Source: Nonomuraea turcica
GTDB lineage: Bacteria; Actinomycetota; Actinomycetes; Streptosporangiales; Streptosporangiaceae
Direction: 5' to 3'
NCBI RefSeq assembly: GCF_030718205.1
Contig: NZ_JAUZQF010000001.1
Span: 806,001 to 870,000, forward strand
Length of the DNA: 64,000 nucleotides
The notes under the pieces were generated by a model. That model was not told where the DNA came from. It made no database searches and saw nothing but the letters and a program-made list of their open reading frames with translations. This document shows positions 1 to 9,000 of the stretch, piece by piece. Positions within the stretch are counted from its first letter, which is position 1. The number at the start of each line of letters is the position of its first letter. A program made the position numbers and the translations under genes.

Positions 1-40
1 GCCGGTAAACCTTCCCGCCCCATCGGGTCTGTCTACGGGC

Positions 41-577
41 ATGAGGAAGCATCACTGGCCGGCAGCACTGCTCATCGGCCTGGCCTTGACCGCGTGCGCG
101 GATACGGCGCCGAAGGAGCGTGCCGTATCGCCCGGCTCCCCGGCGGCCGTCGAGGCGAGACTGCCTGAGGGCACCTATCGGACCTCGCCTGTCGGACGGG
201 ACCGGATCGAGGCGGTGCTGGAGGAAGGCGGCTTCGACGCCAAAGAGATCGAGGGCGTCACGGGGCGGATGTCGTCGCAGGATCGGGTCGTCTTCACGCT
301 GAAGGCGCAGGGCGGCCGCTGGACACAGTTCCAGTCCGTCAACGGCGGCCCGGGCGAACTGGGCTGGAGCGGCACCTACCGGGTGATCGACCTCGAGACC
401 GTGGCGGCCACGGACGCCTGCGGCACGGTCACCTACACGTACCAGCTCTCCGGCGACCAGCTGCGGCTGAAGATGACCGAGGACACCTGCGAGGGTATGG
501 CCGGCGACAGCAGGACGGGCGAGCTGATGGCGCAGACCATGATCTATCACAGTGCTCCCTTCGAGAAGGTGTCGTGA
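41..577 (+). CDS. Putative lipoprotein, unknown function
   Basis: A 178-residue protein with a short charged N-terminus, a hydrophobic stretch and a lipobox (LTAC, Cys19), so it is probably exported and lipid-anchored. The mature part has two further cysteines in DACGT and DTCEG contexts that could form a disulfide. I recognise no domain. It overlaps the start of the next gene, which also encodes a lipoprotein, so the two are probably co-transcribed with the LuxR regulator that follows. The function is unknown. Confidence 0.75.
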   Translation: MRKHHWPAALLIGLALTACADTAPKERAVSPGSPAAVEARLPEGTYRTSPVGRDRIEAVLEEGGFDAKEIEGVTGRMSSQDRVVFTLKAQGGRWTQFQSVNGGPGELGWSGTYRVIDLETVAATDACGTVTYTYQLSGDQLRLKMTEDTCEGMAGDSRTGELMAQTMIYHSAPFEKVS

Positions 578-1974
578 TGCGCGCCGTCATCGCGGTCCTG
601 CTGCTTCTGACGGCGACCGCCTGCAGCCAGGCGCCCGCCAAGCAGCCCACGCCACGGCTGGGGTATCAGGGCATCGCCTGTCCCGCGGACGTCCTGGCGG
701 AGATCGTCGATGTGGAGGCCTCGTGCGGCTACCTGACGGTGCCGGAGTCACGGGTCAAGCGCGACGGGGCGACGGTTCGGCTGTTCGTCATCCGCTTCGA
801 ACCACCCGGAACGGCCTCGCCCGATCCCATGGTGGTGGTGGGCGAGACGCTGGGGCAACGCAAGAACTACGGAGAACTCGCGCCCTTCGCCTCGCGTACC
901 CACCGTTCTGTGATCTTCCTCGACCAGCGGGGGATCGGTTTGTCGGAGCCCAGCCTGGCCTGCCCGGAAGTCCGGGCGATCGCTCCTGAACTGGCCGGGC
1001 TGCTGATGGCGGAGGTGAAGGGGCCGCTGCTGGAGGGTGTGCGGGCCTGCCGTACCCGGTTGGAACAACGGGGCATCGACCTGACCGCCTACAGCCTCCG
1101 CGAGAGCGCGGCGGACGTGGCCGATCTGCGCGAGGCGCTCGGCCTGGAGCAGGTCAACCTCACGAGTTTCGGCACCGCGTCGCTCCTGGCCCTGGAGGTC
1201 ATGCGCCACCATCCCGAGCACATCCGCTCCGTCGTGCTGGACAGCCCCGCCCTCCCCAACCTGCGCGTCGACCCGGACACCCGCCTGCGCGAGGTGCTCG
1301 CGAGGGCCGGCGACCTGTGCGCCAATGCGCCCGGCTGCCGGGCGCTGACCAAGGACCTGCGCCGCTCGTTCGACAAGGCTCTCGCCCGGCTTCGCGACAA
1401 GCCGGTCACCGTCACCGTGCGGTCGGCCTCGGGCAGGGACGTCAAGGTCGTCGTGGACGACGCGGCGCTGACGAGACTGGTCACCTCCACCTTGGGCTAC
1501 GGAGGCAACGTCCAGGCGGTCGCGGAGCTCGTGACCGGACCTCCCGACTGGGGGAGCGTCGCCGCGGACCTGGCCAACGACGAGGGCATGTGCGCGGGGT
1601 TCATGCCTGAGTGCGCCGGTGGGCTGACGCACGGCCTGTACTACTCGCTGACCTGCCCGCATGCCGCCGGACCGCACGCGGAGGCGTGCACCGTCTGGCC
1701 CGCGGGCGAGGCACCGTCCGGCGAGCCGGTCGCCTCGGACATCCCCACGCTGATCACCATCGGGGGACTGGACACCTTCGGCGGCTCGGCGCCGGATGTG
1801 GCGGCGGCGACGAGATCGCTCACCCGCGCCCGCCTTCTGGAGATCCCGTCCGGCAACTACGGCGCCTACCGCGAAGACTGCCCCCGCCCGATCCGCAACG
1901 CCTGGATCGACGATCCCGCCGCCCCGCTCCGCAACGCCGACTGCGTGAAGGAGGTCGGACCGCGTGTGGGCTGA
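574..1974 (+). CDS. Secreted alpha/beta hydrolase lipoprotein, TAP-like
   Basis: About 466 residues with a lipobox ending in TATAC near residue 16. The layout resembles secreted tripeptidyl-aminopeptidase-like hydrolases of actinomycetes: an FLDQRGIGLSEP oxyanion-type segment, a nucleophile region and a TAP-like C-terminus with DCPRP. The elbow reads LTSFGT rather than GxSxG, and the expected C-terminal Gly-His is replaced by SGNYGAY, so the catalytic triad looks incomplete. The start may be GTG 574 or ATG 577; both overlap the previous stop. It may be a pseudoenzyme or binding protein. Confidence 0.75.
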   Translation: MMRAVIAVLLLLTATACSQAPAKQPTPRLGYQGIACPADVLAEIVDVEASCGYLTVPESRVKRDGATVRLFVIRFEPPGTASPDPMVVVGETLGQRKNYGELAPFASRTHRSVIFLDQRGIGLSEPSLACPEVRAIAPELAGLLMAEVKGPLLEGVRACRTRLEQRGIDLTAYSLRESAADVADLREALGLEQVNLTSFGTASLLALEVMRHHPEHIRSVVLDSPALPNLRVDPDTRLREVLARAGDLCANAPGCRALTKDLRRSFDKALARLRDKPVTVTVRSASGRDVKVVVDDAALTRLVTSTLGYGGNVQAVAELVTGPPDWGSVAADLANDEGMCAGFMPECAGGLTHGLYYSLTCPHAAGPHAEACTVWPAGEAPSGEPVASDIPTLITIGGLDTFGGSAPDVAAATRSLTRARLLEIPSGNYGAYREDCPRPIRNAWIDDPAAPLRNADCVKEVGPRVG

Positions 1975-3076
1975 CGTGCCATTCACCGGCCGTACGGGAG
2001 AGCGCCAGGCGATCAGGGCAGCGCTGCACCAAGGCAGGGGGATCCTGATCGTCGGCGAGGCCGGGGCGGGCAGGAACAGGCTCCTGGCCGAGGCGGTCCC
2101 GTGGCACGAGTCCGTGGTGCGGGTGGTGGGCATGACCCCCGAGACGCCGTTCGGGGCGTTCGCGCACCTGCTGCCCGGTACACCGGACCCGGTCAACCCG
2201 GTCGGCTGGGCGGCGGATCGCCTCGCCGCGGACGTCCTCGTGGTGAGGGACACGCACCTGCTCGACGCGTCCTCGGCGGCGCTGTGCGGGCACCTGGTCA
2301 GGAACCTGGGCGTACGGCTGGCGGCCACCGCTCTCGCGGGCGCGCCGATCCCGGGCCCGCTGCTGGCGCTGTGGAAGGACGGCATCCTGGGCCGCCTCGA
2401 CCTCGGACCGTTGTCCGTTCACGAGACGGCCCGGCTGCTGGCCGGGATGCTCGGCGGGCAGGTGGAGGGGCTGACGGTCCGGCGGCTCTGGCACGCGACC
2501 CAGGGCAACCCGCGCTTCCTCGTCGAGCTCGTACGCTCCGGGCAGCTCGCGCACAGCGGCGGCCTGTGGCGGTGGCATGGGGAATTCGTGCTGACCGAGC
2601 GGCTCCGGCAGCTGATCGAGGCCGCGATCGGAGAGGTGAACGAGGCCGAGCGCGAGGTGTTGGAGTTCGTCGCCTTCGGTCCGTCGCTGGACCTCGACGC
2701 ACTGCTCGAGCTGGTGTCCGCCGAGGCCGCCGAACGGCTGGAAGGGCGCGGCCTGATCGTCTTGGAACGTTCCGCGGCCCGGGTGCGGCTGCGTCACCCC
2801 TTGTTCGCGTACGTGATCCGGACATGGGCTGGACCCGTCCGGACTCGTCACCGGCTGGCGAAGGTCATGAGGTTGCGGGGTGGCGACGACCAGGAGGACC
2901 TCCAGCTGAGCGCCCGCGAACGCGAGGTCGCCCGCCTGGCCTCGTGGGACCTGACCAACAGGGAGATCGCCGAACTGCTCACGGTGTCCCAGCGCACGGT
3001 GGGCAACCACCTGTACCGGATCTACGCCAAGCTCGGCGTCAACGACCGCCGCGACCTGGCTCGCCTGTTGGCCTGA
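1964..3076 (+). CDS. LuxR-family transcriptional regulator with degenerate ATPase domain
   Basis: A 370-residue protein starting at GTG within the end of the preceding gene (11 bp overlap). The N-terminus resembles the AAA-type ATPase of LAL regulators, but the P-loop reads GEAGAGRNR (residues 31-39), with Lys replaced by Arg and Ser/Thr by Asn. The last 65 residues (LSAREREVARLA onward) are a clear GerE/LuxR helix-turn-helix. LAL regulators are usually far longer, so this is a short form and may not hydrolyse ATP. It probably regulates its own lipoprotein operon; that is inference. Confidence 0.85.
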   Translation: MWADVPFTGRTGERQAIRAALHQGRGILIVGEAGAGRNRLLAEAVPWHESVVRVVGMTPETPFGAFAHLLPGTPDPVNPVGWAADRLAADVLVVRDTHLLDASSAALCGHLVRNLGVRLAATALAGAPIPGPLLALWKDGILGRLDLGPLSVHETARLLAGMLGGQVEGLTVRRLWHATQGNPRFLVELVRSGQLAHSGGLWRWHGEFVLTERLRQLIEAAIGEVNEAEREVLEFVAFGPSLDLDALLELVSAEAAERLEGRGLIVLERSAARVRLRHPLFAYVIRTWAGPVRTRHRLAKVMRLRGGDDQEDLQLSAREREVARLASWDLTNREIAELLTVSQRTVGNHLYRIYAKLGVNDRRDLARLLA

Positions 3077-3103
3077 GCGATGCCTTCCGCAATGGGAGCA
3101 GCC

Positions 3104-3934
3104 CTACCCCTGCGGGGGGATCCAGTCGAGGGTGACCGCGAGTATGACGAAGAACCCGAGCACGATCCGGTAGATCACGAAGCCCGTGAAGCGGTGGGTG
3201 CTGATGTAGCGCAGGAACCAGGCCACCGCCAGATAGCCGACGATGAACGAGATGATCGTGGCGAGGATGGTCGGCCCCCACGCCGGAGCCGGCCCATTGC
3301 CGATCTCGCTGAGCTCGAAAATGCCCGACGCCAGGACGGCCGGGATGGCCAGCAGGAAGGAGTATTTGGCCGCGTCCTCGCGGCGGTAGTCGAGCAGCAG
3401 GCCCGCGGTGGTGGTGCCGCCGGAGCGGGACACGCCGGGGATCAGCGCGAGGGCCTGGGCGAAGCCGTAGACGATGGCGTGGGTGAAGCTGAGGTGTTTC
3501 TCCAGCGTGAGCTTGTTGCGGGCGGTGCGGTCGGCGAACCACAGGATGAGCGCGAAGACGATCAGCGTGGTGCCCACCAGGCGCAGGTCGCGGAAGACGG
3601 TCTCGATCTGGTCCTTGAGCACCAGGCCGAGCACGCCGATCGGCAGCGTGCCGACGATGACATACCAGCCCATGCGGGCCGCCCAGTGGCTGCGCAGGTC
3701 CTTGTTCCACAACGACCTCGTCCAGGTGGAGATGATCTCCCAGATTTCCTTGCGGAAGTAGATGATCACGGCCGTCTCGGTGCCGATCTGGATGACGGCC
3801 GTGAACGCCGCCCCCGGGTCCTGCCAGCCGGCGAAAGCGGAGACCACCCGGATGTGGGCGCTGGAGGAGATCGGCAAGAACTCCGTGAGTCCTTGGATCA
3901 ACCCCAGAATCACCGCTTCGAACCAGCCGATCAC
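3104..3934 (-). CDS. uppP: Undecaprenyl-diphosphatase (UppP/BacA)
   Basis: An integral membrane phosphatase that recycles undecaprenyl pyrophosphate to the monophosphate carrier for cell-wall synthesis; extra copies give bacitracin resistance. Both family signatures are present: GLTEFLPISSSAH near the N-terminus and GVSRSGGTT in the second half, with multiple hydrophobic helices. I chose GTG 3934 because an AAAGGTG ribosome site lies just upstream and the protein then begins VIGWFEAVILG, as in relatives; an ATG lies at 3955. It is convergent with the LuxR gene. Confidence 0.95.
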   Translation of the reverse strand: MIGWFEAVILGLIQGLTEFLPISSSAHIRVVSAFAGWQDPGAAFTAVIQIGTETAVIIYFRKEIWEIISTWTRSLWNKDLRSHWAARMGWYVIVGTLPIGVLGLVLKDQIETVFRDLRLVGTTLIVFALILWFADRTARNKLTLEKHLSFTHAIVYGFAQALALIPGVSRSGGTTTAGLLLDYRREDAAKYSFLLAIPAVLASGIFELSEIGNGPAPAWGPTILATIISFIVGYLAVAWFLRYISTHRFTGFVIYRIVLGFFVILAVTLDWIPPQG

Positions 3935-4014
3935 AACGACACCTTTCGAAAACACGAGAGTGACGAGGTGAGGTTAGCGGAAATAGGGGACCCGGGAGCC
4001 GCTCTCAGACGCGA

Positions 4015-4824
4015 CTAGAGCTTCCAGACGTGGGCGTTGGCCCTGGCGAAGTCGGCGAAGTCGCGGGCCGGGCGGCCGAGCGCCTGCTGGACGCCGTCGC
4101 TCACGCTCGCGTTGCGGCCGTCGAGGATCTCGGTGAACATCGCGGACAGGCTCTCCGCCTCCGCCTGGGGCAGGCCGTGCGCGACGGCCGCGGCCACGTA
4201 CTCCTCCGGCGTCACCCGGACGAACGAGATCTTCCTGCCGGTGGCCTGGGACAGCTCCTCGGCGGCGTGCGCGAACGTCAGCAGCCGCGGCCCGGTCAGT
4301 TCATACAGCTTGCCGATGTGGCCGTCCTGGCTGAGCGCCGCGGCGGCCACGTCGGCGATGTCGTCGACGTCCACGAACGGCTCGGGCACGTCGGCGGCGG
4401 GCAGCGCGATGACGCCCTCGCGCATCGGCTCCAGCAGGAAGTCCTCGCTGAAGTTCTGCATGAACCAGCTGCAGCGCACGATCGTCCACTCCGCTCCCGA
4501 CTCCTGGACGGTCACCTCGCTGGCCTGCGCCTCCGGCTCGCCCCGGCCCGACAGCAGGACCAGCCGCCGCACCCCGTTGCGTACCGCGAGCTCGGTGAAC
4601 GCCTTGATGTCGTCGTACGCGCCGGGGAAGGCCGCGTCGGGGTAGTAGGCGAGGTAGACGGCCGAGACGCCGTCGAGCGCGGCCGGCCACGTCGAGCGGT
4701 CGGCCCAGTCGAAGGGCGGTGTGGCGGAGCGGGACCCGATGCGTACGGGCAGGCCGAGAGCGGTGAGCCGGTCGGCCACGCGGCGGCCGGTCTTTCCCGT
4801 GCCGCTGGTTACCAAAATCGTCAT
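4015..4824 (-). CDS. NmrA-like NAD(P)-binding protein (atypical SDR)
   Basis: About 269 residues. It begins with the Rossmann signature TILVTSGTGKTGRRV and continues like NmrA/HSCARG-type atypical short-chain dehydrogenases (VYLAYYPDAAF, LLSGRGE, SWFMQNFSEDF). These proteins bind NAD(P)H and act as redox sensors or quinone reductases. ATG 4824 puts the start at the Rossmann strand; the frame stays open further upstream but lacks family features. It is divergent from an AraC regulator at 4899, its likely regulator. Confidence 0.88.
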   Translation of the reverse strand: MTILVTSGTGKTGRRVADRLTALGLPVRIGSRSATPPFDWADRSTWPAALDGVSAVYLAYYPDAAFPGAYDDIKAFTELAVRNGVRRLVLLSGRGEPEAQASEVTVQESGAEWTIVRCSWFMQNFSEDFLLEPMREGVIALPAADVPEPFVDVDDIADVAAAALSQDGHIGKLYELTGPRLLTFAHAAEELSQATGRKISFVRVTPEEYVAAAVAHGLPQAEAESLSAMFTEILDGRNASVSDGVQQALGRPARDFADFARANAHVWKL

Positions 4825-4898
4825 GTGTCCAGTAAGCCGTCGTGCGCGGCAGACTCTCCATGGTTGAGAAGCGCAATCCCATATGCGATCGTCTGGCC

Positions 4899-5834
4899 AT
4901 GGACCAGCTCGCGGCATTGCTCGACGGCCCACGCGCGCGTGGCGCCTTCCTGCTCCGCGTGATCCTCGATTCGCCCTGGTCGCTGCGCATCCAGGACGAG
5001 GCGCCGCTGGCGGCCACCGCGGTGGTGCGCGGGCAGGCGTGGGTGGTGCCCGACAAGGGCGAGCCGGTACGCGTCGGGCCGGGCGAGGTCGTGATCAACA
5101 GAGGGCCGGAGCCGTACACGGTGGCCGACGATCCCGGCACCGCGCCGCAGATCGTGATCCACCCAGGCGAGCGCTGCACCACGATCGACGGCGAGCCGCT
5201 CGCGCAGGCCATGGACCTGGGCGTGCGGACGTGGGGCGACAACCCCGACGGCGACACCGTGATGCTGACCGGCGCCTACACCATGGAAGGCGAGGTCAGC
5301 AGGCGGCTGCTGGAGGCACTGCCCCCGATGATCGTCCAGCCCGGCGGGCCGATCGCCGCGCTGCTCGGCGCCGAGATCGTCAAGGACGAGCCCGGACAGG
5401 AGGCGGTCCTGGACCGGCTGCTCGACCTGCTGCTCATCGCGGTGCTGCGGTCGTGGTTCGCCACCCATGAGGCGCCGGCCTGGTACCGCGCCATGAGCGA
5501 CCCGGTGGTCGGCAAGGCCATGCGGATGTTGCACAACAACCCCGCCCACCCCTGGACCGTCGCCGCCCTGGCCGCCGAGGTCGGCGTCTCCAGGGCGTCG
5601 CTGGCCCGGCGCTTCACCGAGCTGGTCGGCGAGCCGCCCATGTCCTTCCTCACCGACTGGCGTCTCGCCCTGGCCGCCGACCTGCTGCGCGAGCCCGACG
5701 CTACGATCGGGTCCGTCGCGAGGAAGGTTGGGTACGGCAGCCCGTTCGCGCTCAGCGCGGCCTTCAAGCGAGTGCGGGGGATCAGCCCGCAGGAGTACCG
5801 CGTACGGGACGCGACGGCCGGAGCGGTGACGTGA
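4899..5834 (+). CDS. AraC-family regulator with cupin-like sensor
   Basis: About 311 residues. The N-terminal part (WSLRIQDEAPL, RVGPGEVVIN, HPGERCTTIDG) is a cupin-like ligand-binding domain common in actinomycete AraC proteins. The C-terminus has two helix-turn-helix units, ending GYGSPFALSAAFKRVRGISPQEYR. I chose ATG 4899 (MDQLAALLDG); an earlier in-frame ATG at 4842 adds residues without family features. It is divergently paired with the NmrA-like oxidoreductase, which it probably controls. Confidence 0.9.
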   Translation: MDQLAALLDGPRARGAFLLRVILDSPWSLRIQDEAPLAATAVVRGQAWVVPDKGEPVRVGPGEVVINRGPEPYTVADDPGTAPQIVIHPGERCTTIDGEPLAQAMDLGVRTWGDNPDGDTVMLTGAYTMEGEVSRRLLEALPPMIVQPGGPIAALLGAEIVKDEPGQEAVLDRLLDLLLIAVLRSWFATHEAPAWYRAMSDPVVGKAMRMLHNNPAHPWTVAALAAEVGVSRASLARRFTELVGEPPMSFLTDWRLALAADLLREPDATIGSVARKVGYGSPFALSAAFKRVRGISPQEYRVRDATAGAVT

Positions 5835-6349
5835 AACCTCTGCTGCTGCTCGACGTGGACGGGGTCCTCAACCCCATGGGCCGGCCCACCCCCGACTTCC
5901 GCCGCTACCGGTGCACGATCGACGGCGAGCTCTACATCGTCCACCTCAACCCCAGGCACGGGCGCCGCCTCCTCGACCTGGCGCTGGCCACCGGGGCGGA
6001 GTTGGTCTGGGCGACCACCTGGGGGCACCACGCCAACGACTGGATCGCCCCCCGGATCGGCCTGCCCTCGCTCCCCGTCATCCCCGTGACCCCGGACTTC
6101 CCGCCGCCCCCGAGGAGCGAGTACGGCGAACTGTTCAAAACCCCGTGCGTGGCCGCGTACGCCGGCCGCCGCCCGTTCGTCTGGTTCGACGACCAGATCT
6201 GGGCGGAGGACGAGGAGTATCTCAGGGTGCATCGGGGTTTGGATGATTTCCTCCTCATCCACGTCGACCCGGCACATGGACTGACCAGCCGTCATCTGGG
6301 CATGGCACGTGAATGGCTGACCCTTACAGGGTTTTCTCAGGGTTCTTAG
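5831..6349 (+). CDS. HAD-like hydrolase domain protein
   Basis: A 172-residue protein opening with LLLDVDGVLNPMG, the DxDG motif of HAD phosphatases. It also has a WATTWGHHAN segment (motif II-like Thr) and a late WFDDQIWAED acidic motif. It starts at GTG in a 4-bp overlap with the AraC gene, so the two are translationally coupled. Actinomycetes carry many such small HAD-domain proteins of unknown substrate. Catalysis is plausible because the motif-I aspartates are present. Confidence 0.8.
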   Translation: MKPLLLLDVDGVLNPMGRPTPDFRRYRCTIDGELYIVHLNPRHGRRLLDLALATGAELVWATTWGHHANDWIAPRIGLPSLPVIPVTPDFPPPPRSEYGELFKTPCVAAYAGRRPFVWFDDQIWAEDEEYLRVHRGLDDFLLIHVDPAHGLTSRHLGMAREWLTLTGFSQGS

Positions 6350-6412
6350 CGGGAGTTCTGCGGCCTGGCTGTCCGTTTTCCAGATAGGTCGTCATTCACG
6401 GAGGAATCAATC

Positions 6413-6604
6413 ATGTACCGCTCACGAGAGCACAGGATCATCGCGGGAGTCTGCGGGGGCCTCGCCGACAAGATCGGCCTGCCGCCCACTCTCGTCCGGA
6501 TCCTCTGGCTGCTTCTTTCCCTTATCCCGGGCCCGCTGTGGGTCGTCTACGTCGTCATGTGGATCCTCATCCCTGAGGAGCCCAAGGGCTACCGTACGGC
6601 GTAG
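6413..6604 (+). CDS. PspC-domain small membrane protein
   Basis: A 63-residue protein with the PspC arrangement: SREHRIIAGVCGGLADKIGLPPTLVRI, then a hydrophobic helix (LWLLLSLIPGPLWVVYVVMWILI) and a short IPEEP tail. A strong GGAGGA ribosome site lies 7 nt before the ATG. PspC proteins are envelope-stress membrane proteins; in actinobacteria single-domain forms like this are common and poorly characterised. A hairpin terminator follows directly. Confidence 0.9.
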   Translation: MYRSREHRIIAGVCGGLADKIGLPPTLVRILWLLLSLIPGPLWVVYVVMWILIPEEPKGYRTA

Positions 6605-6623
6605 TCCCCGCGACTCGGCAGAG

Positions 6624-6646
6624 ACCCCGGACACGCCGTCCGGGGT
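6624..6646 (+). terminator. Hairpin after pspC-like gene
   Basis: A perfect 9-bp stem (ACCCCGGAC / GTCCGGGGT) with a 5-nt loop, 20 nt after the stop of the PspC-domain gene. There is no T-run, as is usual for actinomycete terminators. Confidence 0.7.
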
Positions 6647-6705
6647 CCGATGAGTTTCGCCGCTCCCGCTGGTCTCCATCACAGGCATCGAGAAGGAGCG
6701 ACCAC

Positions 6706-7575
6706 ATGACGAGCGAGCCCAAGTCCCACACCCTAGAGGTCCCCGGTGCGACTCTCGCCTATGACGTACGGGAGTCCGCAACGAGCACCGCCGCGACGCT
6801 GTTGATGATCGGATCGCCGATGGACGCCAGCGGGTTCGCCAGCCTGGCCGGGCACTTCCAGGATCGTACGGTGGTGACCTATGACCCGCGAGGGATCGGC
6901 CGGAGCCGGCGGACCGACGGCGGCGCGGAGTCGACGCCTGAGCAGCACGGCGACGACCTGCACCGGCTGATCACCGCGCTCGGCGGCGGGCCGGTGGACA
7001 TCTTCGCCAGCAGCGGGGGCGCCGTCAACGGACTGGCGCTGGTGGCCCGGCATCCGGAGCAGGTCCGCCTGCTCGTGGCCCACGAGCCGCCGGCCGCCCA
7101 GGTCCTGCCGGACCGGGAGCAGGCACTGGCGGCGGTGGCGGACATCCGCCAGACGTACGATCGGGACGGCTTCGGACCGGCGATGGCGAAGTTCATCGCG
7201 ATCAGCAGCCTGCGCGGCCCGATCCCAACCGATTTCGCCGATCTGCCCGTTCCGAACCCCGCCGACCTCGGGATGCCGACGGAAGACGACGGTTCCCGCG
7301 ACGACGTGCTGTTCCGGCAGAACCTCATGACCTGTACGCACTACCAGCACGACTTCGAGGCGCTCCGCGCGGCGCCGACCCGCATCGTCGTCGGCGTCGG
7401 AGCCGAGTCGGAGGGCGAGATGGCCCACCGCGCCGGCGTGGCGGTCGCCGAACGGCTCGGGATCAAGCCCGTGACCTTCCCCAGCCACCACGGCGGTTTC
7501 CTCGGCGGCGAGTTTGGCTACAAGGGCGACCCGGACGCCTTCGCCGTCACGCTCCGGCAGGTCCTGTCCGAGTAG
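6706..7575 (+). CDS. Alpha/beta-fold hydrolase
   Basis: A 289-residue cytoplasmic alpha/beta hydrolase. VVTYDPRGIGRSRR is the strand-4 region, FASSGGAVNGLALVARHPEQV is the nucleophile elbow (ASSGG form, with the second Ser as candidate nucleophile), and PSHHGGFLGG near the C-terminus supplies the candidate His. An AAGGAG ribosome site lies 7 nt before the ATG. The substrate cannot be told from sequence. It lies alone between two terminator hairpins. Confidence 0.85.
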   Translation: MTSEPKSHTLEVPGATLAYDVRESATSTAATLLMIGSPMDASGFASLAGHFQDRTVVTYDPRGIGRSRRTDGGAESTPEQHGDDLHRLITALGGGPVDIFASSGGAVNGLALVARHPEQVRLLVAHEPPAAQVLPDREQALAAVADIRQTYDRDGFGPAMAKFIAISSLRGPIPTDFADLPVPNPADLGMPTEDDGSRDDVLFRQNLMTCTHYQHDFEALRAAPTRIVVGVGAESEGEMAHRAGVAVAERLGIKPVTFPSHHGGFLGGEFGYKGDPDAFAVTLRQVLSE

Positions 7576-7602
7576 GGCGGATTCTGATCCACGCGCAGGC
7601 GC

Positions 7603-7641
7603 CCCCGCTGCCCGCGCGCCCGAACGGGCCGCGCAGCGGGG
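7603..7641. terminator. Bidirectional hairpin between convergent genes
   Basis: The stem CCCCGCTGC / GCAGCGGGG encloses a smaller GC hairpin. It lies between the stop of the hydrolase (+) and the stop of the anti-sigma-like gene (-), so it could terminate both. Confidence 0.6.
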
Positions 7642-7679
7642 TGCTGCGCGGCCGCTCGACGTCCGGTGGCCGGTGATGG

Positions 7680-8303
7680 TCAGCTGCCGGCGGGCGGTTG
7701 CCCCTCGGAGCCGCCGACGTCGTTCCAGGTCGGGTCCTCGACGGCGACGCACGGCTTGACCGGGCCGGTGATCAGGCCGGTCGTGAGCCGCCAGAGCACG
7801 CCCTCCTTCTTCTGCCCGGCCGACGGGTCGCTCTCGCTGAACTCCAGCAGCAAGGTCTGGTCCTTGCCGATGTACTTCGGATAGATCTCCAGACCGCCGG
7901 GCAGGTGCGGCCGGGTGACGTTGGCCGAAGGCGACTTGCGGAATTCCTCCGTGCCGGGTCGCCCCTGGCCTCCGGCGCGCTTGCCCCGGTCGGGATCGCA
8001 CTCCGTGCCGGCCTTGAGGTAGGTGACGTCGGCCGTGACGCCGGCGTCCTTCAGATCCCGCTCCAGCCGGTCGGCGTCGCGGAACTCGTTGATCTCCACC
8101 AGTACCGTGCCGTCGGCGCTTTTGCTCACGGCGTAGGCGGGGGTGTCCGTGCCCGTCAACAGCGGCACTGCGATCGCCGCCGCGGCGGTCAGCCCGGCTA
8201 CCGTGCCCCCGGCGTAAATCCTGCGAGCAACGCGGCGGCGCCGTTCGGCGCGGGCCGTGATCTCGGCTTTCAGATCCATCAGCAGGTGCTCCTCGAATGT
8301 CAT
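7680..8303 (-). CDS. Membrane protein partner of the adjacent ECF sigma factor (putative anti-sigma)
   Basis: A 207-residue protein with a basic cytoplasmic N-terminus (LKAEITARAERRRRVARR), one transmembrane helix (residues about 30-50) and an extracytoplasmic domain with cysteines in GTECDPDRG and VKPCVAVED. Its ATG overlaps the sigma-factor stop by 4 bp, the usual arrangement for ECF sigma/anti-sigma pairs. I see no zinc anti-sigma HxxxCxxC motif, so its role rests on context. Confidence 0.7.
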   Translation of the reverse strand: MTFEEHLLMDLKAEITARAERRRRVARRIYAGGTVAGLTAAAAIAVPLLTGTDTPAYAVSKSADGTVLVEINEFRDADRLERDLKDAGVTADVTYLKAGTECDPDRGKRAGGQGRPGTEEFRKSPSANVTRPHLPGGLEIYPKYIGKDQTLLLEFSESDPSAGQKKEGVLWRLTTGLITGPVKPCVAVEDPTWNDVGGSEGQPPAGS

Positions 8304-8851
8304 CCTGGTGCTCCATCCATGACGAAGGGCAGGTTTCGCAGCGTCCGGCGGGCGCGGTGCAGCCGTACCTTGGCGGCCCCCTGCCGGATGCCGAGGGCCT
8401 GCGCCGCTTCCGTGACCGTGAGCTGGTCGATGACGACCAGCTCGAGCACGGCGCGTTCGCCCTCGGGCAGGTGGGCCATGGCCTCGAAGACCTGCCTGGC
8501 GTGGCGCTCAGCGTCGATCCGCTCTTCCAGCCTGGCGACGTCGTCGGTGTCCAGCGGTCGGCGCCCGCTCACCCGATCGGTCAGCTGGTGCTGCTTGTAC
8601 GCCCGGCGCCGCTCGGCCGAGATCGTCTTGCGGGCCACTCCGTAGAGCCACGCGATCTCGGTGCCCAGTTCGGCCCGGTAGGTGTGGGCCGAGTCGAGCA
8701 CCGCTACGAACACCTCGGCCACCAGATCCGCGACGGTGTGCGGGTCGTCGACGCGACGAGCGAGGAAACGGGTGACCGCATCGACGTGCCGTCGGTAGAA
8801 GGCCTCGAAGGCCACAGGATCTGTGGCGATCTTCGCCTGTTTGCGACGCAC
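8300..8851 (-). CDS. ECF RNA polymerase sigma factor
   Basis: A 183-residue protein with sigma region 2 (FEAFYRRHVDAVTRFLARRV, then DLVAEVFVAVL) and region 4 (LPEGERAVLELVVIDQLTVTEAAQALGIRQGAAKVRLHRAR). I chose GTG 8851 because a GAAGGGAG ribosome site sits 8 nt upstream; the frame continues to 9022 without sigma features. It is co-transcribed with the downstream membrane protein. The regulon is unknown. Confidence 0.92.
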   Translation of the reverse strand: MRRKQAKIATDPVAFEAFYRRHVDAVTRFLARRVDDPHTVADLVAEVFVAVLDSAHTYRAELGTEIAWLYGVARKTISAERRRAYKQHQLTDRVSGRRPLDTDDVARLEERIDAERHARQVFEAMAHLPEGERAVLELVVIDQLTVTEAAQALGIRQGAAKVRLHRARRTLRNLPFVMDGAPG

Positions 8852-8988
8852 CGGCCGTGCTCCCTTCGTCGATTCACACCCCTGCTTGGTGAGAACCGGA
8901 GAAAGGGTTACAAGCTTGGACCATTGTGGTGTTGATCTGCATCTTCGTTCTGGCGGGATGTGCGTGCGCCGGTGTCCGGGAGGCGTCT

Positions 8989-8994
8989 TATCCT
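8989..8994 (+). promoter_or_regulatory. -10 box of lipB, leaderless
   Basis: TATCCT lies 6 nt before the lipB ATG and there is no usable ribosome site in between. This predicts transcription starting at the ATG. Confidence 0.5.
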
Positions 8995-9000
8995 CGAAGC

